DNA of 64,000 nt. Source: Oxalobacteraceae bacterium AB_14 (lineage in GTDB: Bacteria; Pseudomonadota; Gammaproteobacteria; Burkholderiales; Burkholderiaceae_D). Positions 28,733-37,244 of this stretch are shown here, in pieces. Location: NCBI GenBank assembly GCA_000381565.1, contig KB906724.1, forward strand, positions 3,122,674 through 3,186,673. The letters run 5' to 3'. A program made the translations under genes and the position numbers. The first letter of the stretch is position 1. Each line of letters starts with the position of its first letter. The notes under the pieces were generated by a model that worked only from the letters and a program-made list of their open reading frames with translations, searched no databases and was not told the DNA's origin.

Positions 28733-30193
28733 CTAACGCAACGCCAGCGGGTCGGTTTCCTGAGCCTGCCAACCACCGCCAAGCGCCTTGAACGCGGCCA
28801 CCGCCGCGCGCGCGGCTCCGGTTTGCGCTTGCGCCCGCATGTCGGAGGCGCGTAGCAAGCTGTCGTCGGCCTGCAGGACTTCGATCAGGCTGACAACGCC
28901 TTTCTGGTAAGCGGCGAACGACGCCTTCCTTGCCAGACCCAGGGAAACCACGCCCTGCCCCAGCATGGCGGCCTGCGCCTCGCGCTTGACCAGGTCCGAC
29001 AACGCGTTCTCCACGTCGGCGGTGGCCCGCAGCGCCGCCAGACGGTAAGCGGACAGCGCCTCCGCCTCCTGCCCCTTGGCCTGATCAATTTGCGCATTGA
29101 TGCGGCCGAAGTCAAATAGACGCCAGCGCAGCCCCAGCACGCCGGAGCCCTGGCTCGCGCCGCCGGTGAACAGATTGCCGCCAGAGACCGACGTCGCGCT
29201 GCCGATTATCCCACCAAAGGACAGCTTCGGGTAAAACTCGGCGATGGCCATACCGATGCGCGCGTTCGACGCGGCGAGACGGCGTTCGGCTGCGATCAGG
29301 TCCGGCCGGCGGCGTAGCAAATCTCCAGGCGAACCGGTGGCTGCGATCTGCGGGGCCGCCGGGATCGCGCGCGCCGTCGCCAGCTCATCCCGATACGCTC
29401 CCGGCGCGGCGCCCAGCATCACGTCGAGCGCATTCATGGCCGTTTCCAATCCAGCCTCCAGCAACGGCACCGCCGCCCTCACTTGCGCCAGCGCGCCTTC
29501 GACCTGTCGTACCTGAAGTTCCGCGACCAGCCCCTTGCCATACAACAAATTGAGCGTCGCCAGCAACTCTTGCTGTGTCCTGGCCTGGTTGCGGGCGACG
29601 GCGATGCGGGTTTGCAGCCCGCGTATGCTGATGTAGATGTCGGCGGTCTGCGCGGCCACCGCCAGGCGCGTCGCCGCCACCCCGGCAGCCGACGCCTGGT
29701 ACTCGGCAAGCATCGCCTCGCGCCCGCGCCGCAAGCCGCCGAACAGGTCCAGCTCCCAACCGACGCCGAGATTGGCTTCATAGGCGTTTCCATAACGCTC
29801 GAAGTTTGGCTGGGCGTTCAGCACTTGCCCCAGCGGCGTTTCCACCGATTGGTAGGCGCGCGCCGCCTGGGCGCTGACCGTGCCCGCTGGCAGCAGCGCT
29901 GCATTGGCTACTCCCAGTCCGGCGCGTGCCTGCGCGACCCGGGCGGACGCCTGGGCGAGGTCCAGATTCTGTTCCAGCGCCAGCGTAACGCAGCGGGTCA
30001 GTTGCGGGTCGCCAAAGCCGAGCCACCATGTGGTCAAATCGGCGGCGCCACTGACTGGCCTTTGCTCGACGGCGGCTAGTCCAAGGTAGCCATCCGGCAA
30101 GCGCACGTCGGGCCGGACGTAGTCAGGTCCGATAGCACAACCGGTGGCAATGCAAGCGACGGCGAACGAAATGAGTGTACGTTTGAGTAGCAT
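28733..30193 (-). CDS. NodT-family outer-membrane efflux lipoprotein
   Basis: This 486-residue OprM/NodT-type protein has a lipoprotein signal (CIATGCAIG, lipidated Cys near residue 19) and two OEP repeats of coiled helices and strands (FGDPQLTRCVTLALEQNLDL; ATARAIPAAP... RRRPDLIAAERRLAASNARIG). It forms the trimeric exit duct of a tripartite pump. It is divergent from tetR and the MFP-RND genes beyond it. Two similar operators flank tetR, so all are probably repressed together. It ends 17 bp before the benE operator region. Confidence 0.92.
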   Translation of the reverse strand: MLLKRTLISFAVACIATGCAIGPDYVRPDVRLPDGYLGLAAVEQRPVSGAADLTTWWLGFGDPQLTRCVTLALEQNLDLAQASARVAQARAGLGVANAALLPAGTVSAQAARAYQSVETPLGQVLNAQPNFERYGNAYEANLGVGWELDLFGGLRRGREAMLAEYQASAAGVAATRLAVAAQTADIYISIRGLQTRIAVARNQARTQQELLATLNLLYGKGLVAELQVRQVEGALAQVRAAVPLLEAGLETAMNALDVMLGAAPGAYRDELATARAIPAAPQIAATGSPGDLLRRRPDLIAAERRLAASNARIGMAIAEFYPKLSFGGIIGSATSVSGGNLFTGGASQGSGVLGLRWRLFDFGRINAQIDQAKGQEAEALSAYRLAALRATADVENALSDLVKREAQAAMLGQGVVSLGLARKASFAAYQKGVVSLIEVLQADDSLLRASDMRAQAQTGAARAAVAAFKALGGGWQAQETDPLALR

Positions 30194-30221
30194 GGGATTT
30201 TTTCGTATAGTGAAGAAGTCG

Positions 30222-30249
30222 AAGTGACTATATCACGAGTTGGTCACTT
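30222..30249. promoter_or_regulatory. putative TetR operator between efflux lipoprotein gene and tetR
   Basis: AAGTGAC (30222-30228) and GTCACTT (30243-30249) form a perfect 7-bp inverted repeat with a 14-bp spacer, lying between the divergent starts at 30193 and 30287. A second copy with the same spacing is at 30920-30947. Matching sites on both sides of tetR suggest one repressor for all three transcripts. Confidence 0.7.
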
Positions 30250-30286
30250 GTTGTGCAACTCCGCGACTCGCGTTAAGCTGTCGGTC

Positions 30287-30904
30287 ATGAATAAACCCAC
30301 CATCAATCCCGGCCCCGCCCGAGGCCCCGCCGATCACGAAGTACGCGATCAAATCGTTTCCGCCGCTACCGAACACTTCCGTCTGTACGGCTATGAAAAG
30401 ACCACCGTCTCCGACCTCGCCAAAGCCATCGGCTTTTCCAAGGCGTATATCTACAAGTTTTTCGAGTCCAAACAGGCGATCGGAGAACTCATCTGCGCAA
30501 ACTGCCTGCGCGAAATCGAGGCCGATATCAGAGCAGCCGTCGACAGCGCGGACCAGGCGCCAGAGAAGCTGCGCCGCATGTTCAAGGCGATCGTTGAGTC
30601 CAGCATGCAATTATTCTCTGAAGACCGGCGGCTGTACGACATCGCGGCGTCTGCCGCCACCGGGCAGTGGCAAGCCGTGCGGGACTACGAATTGCGTATC
30701 CGGCAAATGCTGCAGGAGGTGTTGCGCCTGGGCCGCGAAGCCGACGATTTCGAGCGCAAGACGCCGCTGGACGAAACCGCGAACGCCATTTACCTGGTCA
30801 TGCGCCCCTACCTCAACCCGCTGCTATTGCAATACAGCCTGGATTCCACCGACGACGCGCCGGCTCAACTATCGAGCCTGGTGCTGCGAAGCTTATCAAG
30901 ATGA
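30287..30904 (+). CDS. TetR-family repressor of the adjacent RND system
   Basis: This 205-residue regulator has an N-terminal TetR helix-turn-helix (IVSAATEHFRLYGYEKTTVS then LAKAIGFSKAYIYKFFESKQ) and a helical ligand-binding domain with a conserved LREIEAD... region. It is divergent from the OMF gene and upstream of the MFP and pump genes. The paired dyads around it are its likely operators. The ligand is unknown, but a pump substrate is the usual inducer. The start at 30287 gives a normal N-terminal arm before the HTH. Confidence 0.88.
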   Translation: MNKPTINPGPARGPADHEVRDQIVSAATEHFRLYGYEKTTVSDLAKAIGFSKAYIYKFFESKQAIGELICANCLREIEADIRAAVDSADQAPEKLRRMFKAIVESSMQLFSEDRRLYDIAASAATGQWQAVRDYELRIRQMLQEVLRLGREADDFERKTPLDETANAIYLVMRPYLNPLLLQYSLDSTDDAPAQLSSLVLRSLSR

Positions 30905-30919
30905 TCATGCGAAATTGAA

Positions 30920-30957
30920 AAGTGACTGTTGACATATTCGGTCACTAGTCCCAAAAT
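30920..30957 (+). promoter_or_regulatory. RND operon promoter overlapped by a second TetR operator
   Basis: AAGTGAC (30920-30926), 14 bp, then GTCACTA (30941-30947) repeats the dyad at 30222-30249 with one base different. It overlaps a near-consensus promoter: TTGACA (30929-30934), 17 bp, CAAAAT (30952-30957). Repressor bound here would block RNA polymerase directly. Confidence 0.7.
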
Positions 30958-30989
30958 GAAATCCTGTTTTGTTCATTTACGGGATTTCT

Positions 30990-32099
30990 ATGCTACGCCG
31001 TCGCCTCGTTTTCTCTGCCGTCCTATCCGTTTTGCCGCTGATGCTGGTCGCCTGCGGCGAGAAAAAGCAATCCGACCCGCGTACCGAGGCCCCGCTGGTA
31101 CGCGCCGCCATCGTCAAGGATGCGGCGCTTGCCGCACGGGCGTTCACCGGAACCGTCGCCGCCAGGGTGCAAAGCGACCTGGGTTTTCGGGTCTCCGGCA
31201 AAGTGCTGGCGCGCCTGGTGGATACCGGCCAAACCGTGCGGCGCGGTCAGGTACTGCTGCGCATCGACCCGGCCGATCTGAGGCTTGCTGTCCTGGCCCA
31301 ACAGGAAACGGTCGCGGCCGCCCGCGCCCGCGCGCAGCAAACCGCGCAGGACCAAGCGCGCTACCGCGACCTGCGTGGCACCGGCGCAATTTCGGCTTCC
31401 GCTTATGACCAGGTCTCGGCCGCCGCCGACGCAGCGAAGGCCCAGCTGAACGCAGCCCAAGCCCAAGCCGAGGCGGCGCGCAACGCCAGCCGCTATACCG
31501 AACTGGTGGCCGATGCCGATGGCGTGGTCATGGAAACATTGGTCGAACCCGGCCAGGTCGTCGGCGCGGGCCAGGCGGTCATCCGTATCGCCCATGCAGG
31601 CCGCCGCGAAGCCAGCATCCAGCTCCCCGAAACCTTGCGTCCTGCGATAGGCTCGGCGGGGCTGGCCTCGCTTTTTGGCAAGGCTGGCACAGCCGCTCCG
31701 GCCAAACTGAGGCAGCTTTCGGATACCGCCGACCGCCTCACGCGCACTTTCGAGGCGCGCTATGTGCTGGAGGGCGAACTGGCCGACGCCCCGCTCGGCG
31801 CCACCGTGACGATCCAGATTCCGGATGGGCAGTCCGCTGCGCAAGGCGCGTGGTCGGTGCCGCTGGGCGCCCTGTTTGACGCTGGCAAGGGACCCGGCGT
31901 CTGGGTGATCCAGGGCCAACCGGCCAAGGTCAACTGGCGTCCGGTGACGGTCCAGCGCCTGGGCGACGACACCGCGCTCGTTAGCGCTCAACTCAAGCGA
32001 GGCGAACGGATCGTGGCGCTTGGCGCGCACCTGCTGCGCGAAGGCTCGCAGGTGCGTATCGCCGACCAGGCCGCCGCCGGCGCGGGAGCGCGACCATGA
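30990..32099 (+). CDS. RND efflux periplasmic adaptor (MFP) lipoprotein
   Basis: This 369-residue membrane-fusion protein has a lipoprotein signal (VLPLMLVACGEKK), a lipoyl/barrel-sandwich domain (FRVSGKVLARLVDTGQTVRRG ... DGVVMETLVEPGQVVGAG), an alpha-helical hairpin with Ala/Gln-rich coiled coil in between, and C-terminal beta domains. It links the pump at 32096 to the outer-membrane lipoprotein at 28733. ATG 30990 gives a standard signal peptide; an upstream in-frame start at 30969 would push the signal inward. The gene overlaps the pump gene by ATGA. Confidence 0.92.
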   Translation: MLRRRLVFSAVLSVLPLMLVACGEKKQSDPRTEAPLVRAAIVKDAALAARAFTGTVAARVQSDLGFRVSGKVLARLVDTGQTVRRGQVLLRIDPADLRLAVLAQQETVAAARARAQQTAQDQARYRDLRGTGAISASAYDQVSAAADAAKAQLNAAQAQAEAARNASRYTELVADADGVVMETLVEPGQVVGAGQAVIRIAHAGRREASIQLPETLRPAIGSAGLASLFGKAGTAAPAKLRQLSDTADRLTRTFEARYVLEGELADAPLGATVTIQIPDGQSAAQGAWSVPLGALFDAGKGPGVWVIQGQPAKVNWRPVTVQRLGDDTALVSAQLKRGERIVALGAHLLREGSQVRIADQAAAGAGARP

Positions 32100-35000
32100 G
32101 CGCAGCTCGCTTCAACCTGTCGGCGCTCGCCGTGCGCGAGCGCGCCGTCACCTTGTTCCTGATTTTCCTGATTTCCGTGGCTGGCATCGTCTCGTTCTTT
32201 AAATTGGGGCGCGCGGAAGATCCGGCCTTCACGGTCAAGGTTATGACCGTGGTCACTGCCTGGCCGGGCGCAAGCGCGCAAGAGATGCAGGACCAGGTCG
32301 CCGAAAAGATCGAAAAGCGGCTGCAGGAATTGCGCTGGTACGAGCGTAGCGAAACCTATACCCGGCCGGGGCTGGCATTCACGACCTTGACCTTGATGGA
32401 CAGCACGCCACCGGCGGATGTGCAGGAACAGTTCTACCAGGCGCGCAAGAAGGTCGGCGACGAGGCCGGCAACCTGCCAACCGGGGTTATCGGCCCCATG
32501 GTCAACGACGAATATGCGGACGTCACTTTTGCACTGTTCGCGCTGAAGGCCAAGGGCGAGCCACAACGCCTGCTGGTGCGGGATGCCGAGACGCTACGCC
32601 AACGTCTGCTACATGTGCCTGGCGTTAAGAAAGTCAACATCGTTGGCGAACAATCCGAGCGTATCTTTGTCGAGTTCTCGCATGAGCGCCTGGCGACGTT
32701 GGGCGTCAGCCCGCAGCAGGTGTTCGCCGCGCTGAACAATCAGAACGTCCTGACGCCGGCCGGTTCGGTGGAAACCAAGGGGCCGCAGGTATTCATACGC
32801 CTGGACGGCGCTTTCGATGAATTGCAAAAGATCCGCGACACGCCTGTCGTTGCCCAGGGTCGCACCTTGAAGCTGTCGGACATCGCCACGATCAAGCGCG
32901 GCTATGAAGACCCGGCGACCTTCATGCTTCGCAACGGCGGCGCACCCGCCCTGCTGCTCGGCATCGTCATGCGCGATGGTTGGAACGGACTCGACCTCGG
33001 TAAGGCACTCGATAAAGAGGTCGGCGCGGTCAATGCCGAACTGCCGCTCGGCATGGGACTGACCAAGGTCACCGATCAGGCCGTGAACATCAGTTCGGCA
33101 GTCGACGAATTCATGGTCAAGTTCTTCGTTGCGCTGGTGGTGGTGATGGTGGTGTGTTTTGTCAGCATGGGCTGGCGCGTTGGCATCGTGGTCGCCGCCG
33201 CCGTGCCGCTGACCCTGGCGGTGGTCTTCATCGTGATGGCCGCCACCGGCAAGAACTTTGACCGCATCACGCTGGGCTCATTGATACTGGGCTTGGGCCT
33301 GCTGGTGGACGACGCCATCATCGCCATCGAAATGATGGTGGTGAAGATGGAAGAAGGCGCCAGCCGCATCGCCGCGTCTGCCTACGCCTGGAGCCATACC
33401 GCCGCGCCCATGCTGGCGGGCACGCTGGTCACGGCCGTGGGCTTCATGCCGAATGGCTTTGCCCGCTCCACCGCGGGCGAGTACACCAGCAATATGTTCT
33501 GGATCGTTGGCATCGCACTGATTGCCTCGTGGGTCGTCGCCGTGGTCTTCACTCCCTACCTCGGCGTCAAACTGCTGCCCGAACTCAAACAGCTCGAGGG
33601 CGGCCACGAAGCGCTGTACAACACGCCGCGCTATAACCGCTTCCGTCAGTTACTGAAGCGCGTCATCACCCGCAAGTGGCCGGTGGCAGGCGCGGTGGTA
33701 GGCCTGTTCGTGCTGGCGATACTGGGCATGGCCGTGGTCAAGAAACAATTCTTCCCAATCTCGGACCGTCCCGAAGTCCTGGTCGAGGTGCAGATGCCAT
33801 ACGGTACCTCGATCGTGCAAACCAGCGCGGCCGCGGCGAAAGTGGAGGCATGGCTGTCCAAGCAGGCAGAAGCGAAGATCGTCACCGCCTACGTTGGCCA
33901 AGGGGCTCCGCGCTTCTACCTGGCCATGGGGCCTGAACTGCCTGACCCGTCCTTTGCCAAGATCGTGATCCGCACCGACAACCAGAATGAGCGCGACGCG
34001 TTGAAGCAGCGCTTGCGCATTGCCGTTGCCGCCGGTCTCGCGCCGGAAGCGCGCGTGCGTGTCACCCAACTCGTGTTTGGTCCCTACTCTCCCTACCCGG
34101 TCGCCTACCGGGTCAGCGGGCCGGATACGGACAAGCTACGCGCCATCGCTGCAGAGGTGCAGCAAGTCATGGACGCCAGTCCGATGATGCGCACTGTGAA
34201 TAACGACTGGGGCACACGCACGCCGACGCTGCATTTCACCCTACAGCAAGACCGCTTGCAGGCGGTCGGCCTGACCTCCAGCGCAGTCGCGCAGCAACTG
34301 CAATTCCTGTTGAGCGGCGTGCCGCTGACCAGCGTGCGTGAAGATATCCGCACCGTGCAGGTTGTAGCCCGGTCCGCCGGCAGCAACCGCCTCGACCCAG
34401 CCAAACTTGCCGACTACACGCTGACCGGCGCAGAGGGACAACACATCCCGCTATCGCAGCTCGGCCAAGTCGATGTGCGGGCGGAGGAGCCCATCATTCG
34501 ACGCCGCGACCGCATGCCGACCATGACCGTGCGCGGCGACATCGCCGATGGCTTGCAGCCGCCGGACGTCTCGGCCGCCATCAGCGCGCAGTTGCAGCCC
34601 ATCACGGACAAGCTGCCAGGGGGCTACCGCATCGAAGAGGCTGGTTCGATCGAGGAATCCGGCAAGGCGACCAAAGCGATGCTGCCGCTGTTCCCGATCA
34701 TGCTGGCAATTACCCTGCTGATCATCATCTTTCAGGTGCGCTCGATCTCGGCGATGGTCATGGTGTTCCTGACCAGTCCGCTGGGATTGATCGGCGTGGT
34801 GCCGACCTTGATCCTGTTCCAGCAGCCATTCGGTATCAACGCGCTGGTCGGCTTGATCGCGCTGTCGGGCATCCTGATGCGCAACACGCTGATCCTGATC
34901 GGCCAGATACACCACAACGAACTGGCGGGGCTAGACCCATTCCAGGCGGTGGTCGAAGCCACCGTGCAGCGTTCCCGGCCCGTAATCCTGACCGCCTTGG

Positions 35001-35197
35001 CGGCGATCCTGGCCTTCATCCCGCTGACCCATTCGGTGTTCTGGGGCACGCTGGCCTACACGCTGATCGGCGGGACTTTCGCCGGGACGGTGCTGACTCT
35101 GGTGTTTCTGCCGGCTATGTATTCCATCTGGTTCAAGATCAGTCCGCGCACGGAAGCGCCAGCGCAGCGCAGCCTGCACGCCGTGTCGTCGCACTGA
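32096..35197 (+). CDS. RND efflux inner-membrane transporter
   Basis: This 1,033-residue RND pump has the usual two-fold repeat: 12 membrane helices and two large periplasmic loops. The proton-relay aspartates lie in helix 4 (LGLLVDDAIIAIEMM) and the second-half signature is PLGLIGVVPTLILF. It exports substrates from the membrane/periplasm using the proton gradient. Sequence style is nearer the TriC/VexF-type branch than AcrB or MexF, so substrates cannot be named. It is translationally coupled to the MFP gene and followed 42 bp later by an SDR gene. Confidence 0.92.
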   Translation: MSAARFNLSALAVRERAVTLFLIFLISVAGIVSFFKLGRAEDPAFTVKVMTVVTAWPGASAQEMQDQVAEKIEKRLQELRWYERSETYTRPGLAFTTLTLMDSTPPADVQEQFYQARKKVGDEAGNLPTGVIGPMVNDEYADVTFALFALKAKGEPQRLLVRDAETLRQRLLHVPGVKKVNIVGEQSERIFVEFSHERLATLGVSPQQVFAALNNQNVLTPAGSVETKGPQVFIRLDGAFDELQKIRDTPVVAQGRTLKLSDIATIKRGYEDPATFMLRNGGAPALLLGIVMRDGWNGLDLGKALDKEVGAVNAELPLGMGLTKVTDQAVNISSAVDEFMVKFFVALVVVMVVCFVSMGWRVGIVVAAAVPLTLAVVFIVMAATGKNFDRITLGSLILGLGLLVDDAIIAIEMMVVKMEEGASRIAASAYAWSHTAAPMLAGTLVTAVGFMPNGFARSTAGEYTSNMFWIVGIALIASWVVAVVFTPYLGVKLLPELKQLEGGHEALYNTPRYNRFRQLLKRVITRKWPVAGAVVGLFVLAILGMAVVKKQFFPISDRPEVLVEVQMPYGTSIVQTSAAAAKVEAWLSKQAEAKIVTAYVGQGAPRFYLAMGPELPDPSFAKIVIRTDNQNERDALKQRLRIAVAAGLAPEARVRVTQLVFGPYSPYPVAYRVSGPDTDKLRAIAAEVQQVMDASPMMRTVNNDWGTRTPTLHFTLQQDRLQAVGLTSSAVAQQLQFLLSGVPLTSVREDIRTVQVVARSAGSNRLDPAKLADYTLTGAEGQHIPLSQLGQVDVRAEEPIIRRRDRMPTMTVRGDIADGLQPPDVSAAISAQLQPITDKLPGGYRIEEAGSIEESGKATKAMLPLFPIMLAITLLIIIFQVRSISAMVMVFLTSPLGLIGVVPTLILFQQPFGINALVGLIALSGILMRNTLILIGQIHHNELAGLDPFQAVVEATVQRSRPVILTALAAILAFIPLTHSVFWGTLAYTLIGGTFAGTVLTLVFLPAMYSIWFKISPRTEAPAQRSLHAVSSH

Positions 35198-35239
35198 TTT
35201 GCGCCGCCTGACTTTTCACCCAAATCGCAAGGATTACCC

Positions 35240-36046
35240 ATGTCGAAATCTACTGTTGTCGTTATCACGGGCGTGTCATCGGGGATCGGACGCGCCGCCG
35301 CAGAAAAATTCGCCCAGCATGGATGCCAGGTGTTCGGCACCGTGCGCAGTATCGCCAACACCCAGCCGCTGCCTGGCGTCACGCTCATCGCGATGGATGT
35401 GCGGGACCAAGCGTCTGTTCAACGTGGCATCCAGTTGGTCGTCGGCCAGACTGGCCGTATCGACGTTCTGGTCAACAACGCGGGCATGAACCTGATCGGC
35501 GCGGTGGAGGAAACATCCACCAGCGAGGCCGCCTCGTTGTTCGACACCAATGTATTGAGTATCTTGCGTACCACCCAGGCCGTGCTCCCGCACATGCGGG
35601 CACAGGGCCAGGGAAGAATCGTCAACGTCAGCTCGGTGCTCGGTTTTCTGCCGGCGCCCTACATGGGCTTGTATTCGGCCTCCAAGCACGCGGTGGAGGG
35701 CTTGTCCGAAAGCCTGGACCATGAGGTGCGCCAGTTCGGCATCCGCGTCACACTGGTTGCGCCGTCCTTTACCAGGACCAATCTGGACGCCAACTCACCC
35801 CAGGCCAGTTCCAGAATCCCGGCCTATGGCCGCGAACGCGATCTGGCCGCGCGCAAAGTCGCCCAGACCGTCAGTAGCGCACCCGCCCCTTCCGGGGTGG
35901 CCAATACGATAGTGAAGGCGGCGCTGGGGCCCTGGCGTATGCGCCGCACGCCGGCCGGAGAGGCGTCGCTGTTGAGTAAGTTGCGCCGCTTTATGCCTGC
36001 CGGACCGGTCGACTCCAACCTGAGAAAGACCTTTGGACTGGCTTGA
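35240..36046 (+). CDS. short-chain dehydrogenase/reductase
   Basis: This 268-residue classical SDR has TGVSSGIGRA (cofactor binding) near residue 10, DVRD near 55, NNAGMN near 82, the catalytic Ser in NVSSVLG near 134 and YSASKHAVEG near 147. The substrate is unknown. It is co-directional with the RND pump (42 bp gap), so it is probably in the TetR-controlled operon and may modify a substrate or toxic compound handled by the pump; this is inference. Confidence 0.85.
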   Translation: MSKSTVVVITGVSSGIGRAAAEKFAQHGCQVFGTVRSIANTQPLPGVTLIAMDVRDQASVQRGIQLVVGQTGRIDVLVNNAGMNLIGAVEETSTSEAASLFDTNVLSILRTTQAVLPHMRAQGQGRIVNVSSVLGFLPAPYMGLYSASKHAVEGLSESLDHEVRQFGIRVTLVAPSFTRTNLDANSPQASSRIPAYGRERDLAARKVAQTVSSAPAPSGVANTIVKAALGPWRMRRTPAGEASLLSKLRRFMPAGPVDSNLRKTFGLA

Positions 36047-36163
36047 ACCTGCGCCGCACCGTGCTTGTAAAAACAGTGCAATTAGCATAACATTGATCTG
36101 CATCAACAAATATCCACCTTTCGCCATCACATGTTTATCGACTACGAAGATCTCGACTCCAGG

Positions 36164-36246
36164 GGGTCGGCATCAAGGACGCGGTGGCGCTGGAAATCCA
36201 CCTGGGCCAGAAGACCCGTACCGCGCTGTTCGATACCTTCCACTAA
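36164..36246 (+). pseudogene. remnant of a luxI 3' end
   Basis: These 83 bp match the last 83 bp of luxI (42311-42393) with three differences, one of them the stop codon (TAA for TAG). They encode VGIKDAVALEIHLGQKTRTA then LFDTFH. Nothing upstream resembles the rest of the gene. The remnant's stop abuts the MITE-like repeat. It lies in the same orientation as luxI, so the two copies are direct repeats flanking about 6.1 kb (lrp, TonB receptor, ggt). Confidence 0.85.
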
Positions 36247-36392
36247 AGGGCACCTCGAAATACCTGTCGTTCCCGCGAAGGCGGGAACCCATACGCCGCA
36301 TCCCCAGAGGCTCAGCATGGAGGGAATTCAGGCAATGCCTGGATTCCCGCCTGCGCGGGAATGACAAATTGGCGGTTATTCAAGGTTCCCTA
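36246..36392. repeat. MITE-like repeat, copy 2 (inverted relative to copy 1)
   Basis: About 147 bp, nearly identical to the reverse complement of 10850-10998, with the same terminal repeats (AGGGCACCTCGAA / TTCAAGGTTCCCT) and internal TTCCCGC/GCGGGAA palindromes. It is non-coding and follows the luxI remnant directly. From 36393 to 36458 I see nothing of note. Confidence 0.75.
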
Positions 36393-36458
36393 AAGAGTTT
36401 CCACTCGGCCTGGGCCTGGGGCCGCGTCTTTCTTGCCATCGCGCCCGAGGGCAGACTC

Positions 36459-36929
36459 CTAGCCCTTCAGTTTGACGTAGTCCAGCGGCAGCGCGGTGGT
36501 GTTTTTCAGCACTTCCATCGCAAAGCTGGAGCTGACGTCCAGCAGGTCGGCCACCTTGATCAGCTTTTTATACACCTGGTCGTAGCCGGCGATGTCGGGA
36601 ATCATCACCTTCAGCAGGTAGTCGATGTCGCCGCTCATGCGGTAGATCTCGACCACTTCCGGTATCGCCGTCGCCCCGGCGATGAAGCTGTCCATCCAGG
36701 CCCGGTTGTGCTGGCTGGTGCGGATCGAGACGAAGGCAGTCAGCCCCAGGTTGAGCCGCTGCGGGTCGCACAACACCACCTGGTGCCGGATCACGCCCTC
36801 GTCGTGCAGGCGCTGCACGCGCCGCCAGCACGGCGTGGTCGACAGGTTGACGGCTTGCGCCAGCGCCGCCAGCGGCAGCGAGGCATCCTTCTGCAACAGG
36901 GCCAATATTTCCAGATCTATCTTATCCAT
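36459..36929 (-). CDS. Lrp/AsnC-family transcriptional regulator
   Basis: This 156-residue regulator has an N-terminal helix-turn-helix (LEILALLQKDASLPLAALAQ, then LSTTPCWRRVQRLHDEGVI) and a C-terminal RAM/AsnC ligand-binding domain (YRMSGDIDYLLKVMIPDIAGY). Lrp-type proteins sense amino acids. It diverges from the TonB receptor-gamma-glutamyltransferase pair and so may control uptake and breakdown of gamma-glutamyl peptides. The start at 36929 matches family N-termini (MDKIDLEIL). A large dyad lies directly upstream. Confidence 0.9.
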   Translation of the reverse strand: MDKIDLEILALLQKDASLPLAALAQAVNLSTTPCWRRVQRLHDEGVIRHQVVLCDPQRLNLGLTAFVSIRTSQHNRAWMDSFIAGATAIPEVVEIYRMSGDIDYLLKVMIPDIAGYDQVYKKLIKVADLLDVSSSFAMEVLKNTTALPLDYVKLKG

Positions 36930-36942
36930 TAGAATATTTTGC

Positions 36943-36986
36943 CAACAAACGTCGAAAAAATGAAACATATTTTCGATATTTTGTTG
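36943..36986. promoter_or_regulatory. AT-rich inverted repeat upstream of lrp, putative Lrp site
   Basis: CAACAAACGTCGAAAA (36943-36958) is mirrored by TTTTCGATATTTTGTTG (36970-36986) around an 11-bp centre. The dyad starts 14 bp from the lrp start codon and faces the TonB receptor promoter on the other side. Lrp proteins bind long AT-rich dyads, so it may serve both genes. The remaining interval to 37244 has no gene. Confidence 0.55.
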
Positions 36987-37244
36987 CGCCACACAGATTT
37001 TTGGAAACGGATTCTCCGGAGAAATGAGTATACTTGAACTATGTTTGCTTATCACCAAGCTAGCATCATTCCATGGCCCAGCCATGGCGGTTCGGCGTGC
37101 GGTCTGGTGGCGATCCCCGCCCGACTCCACGGACGCAACCGGTCTCCGTATCACGAAGATGGACTGCACAACCAGAACAACAATATTCAGGGGAGCCTGC
37201 GGCAAGCCGGTTCCAAGCGTTTGTTTTTTCAATTCGGGAGCCAT

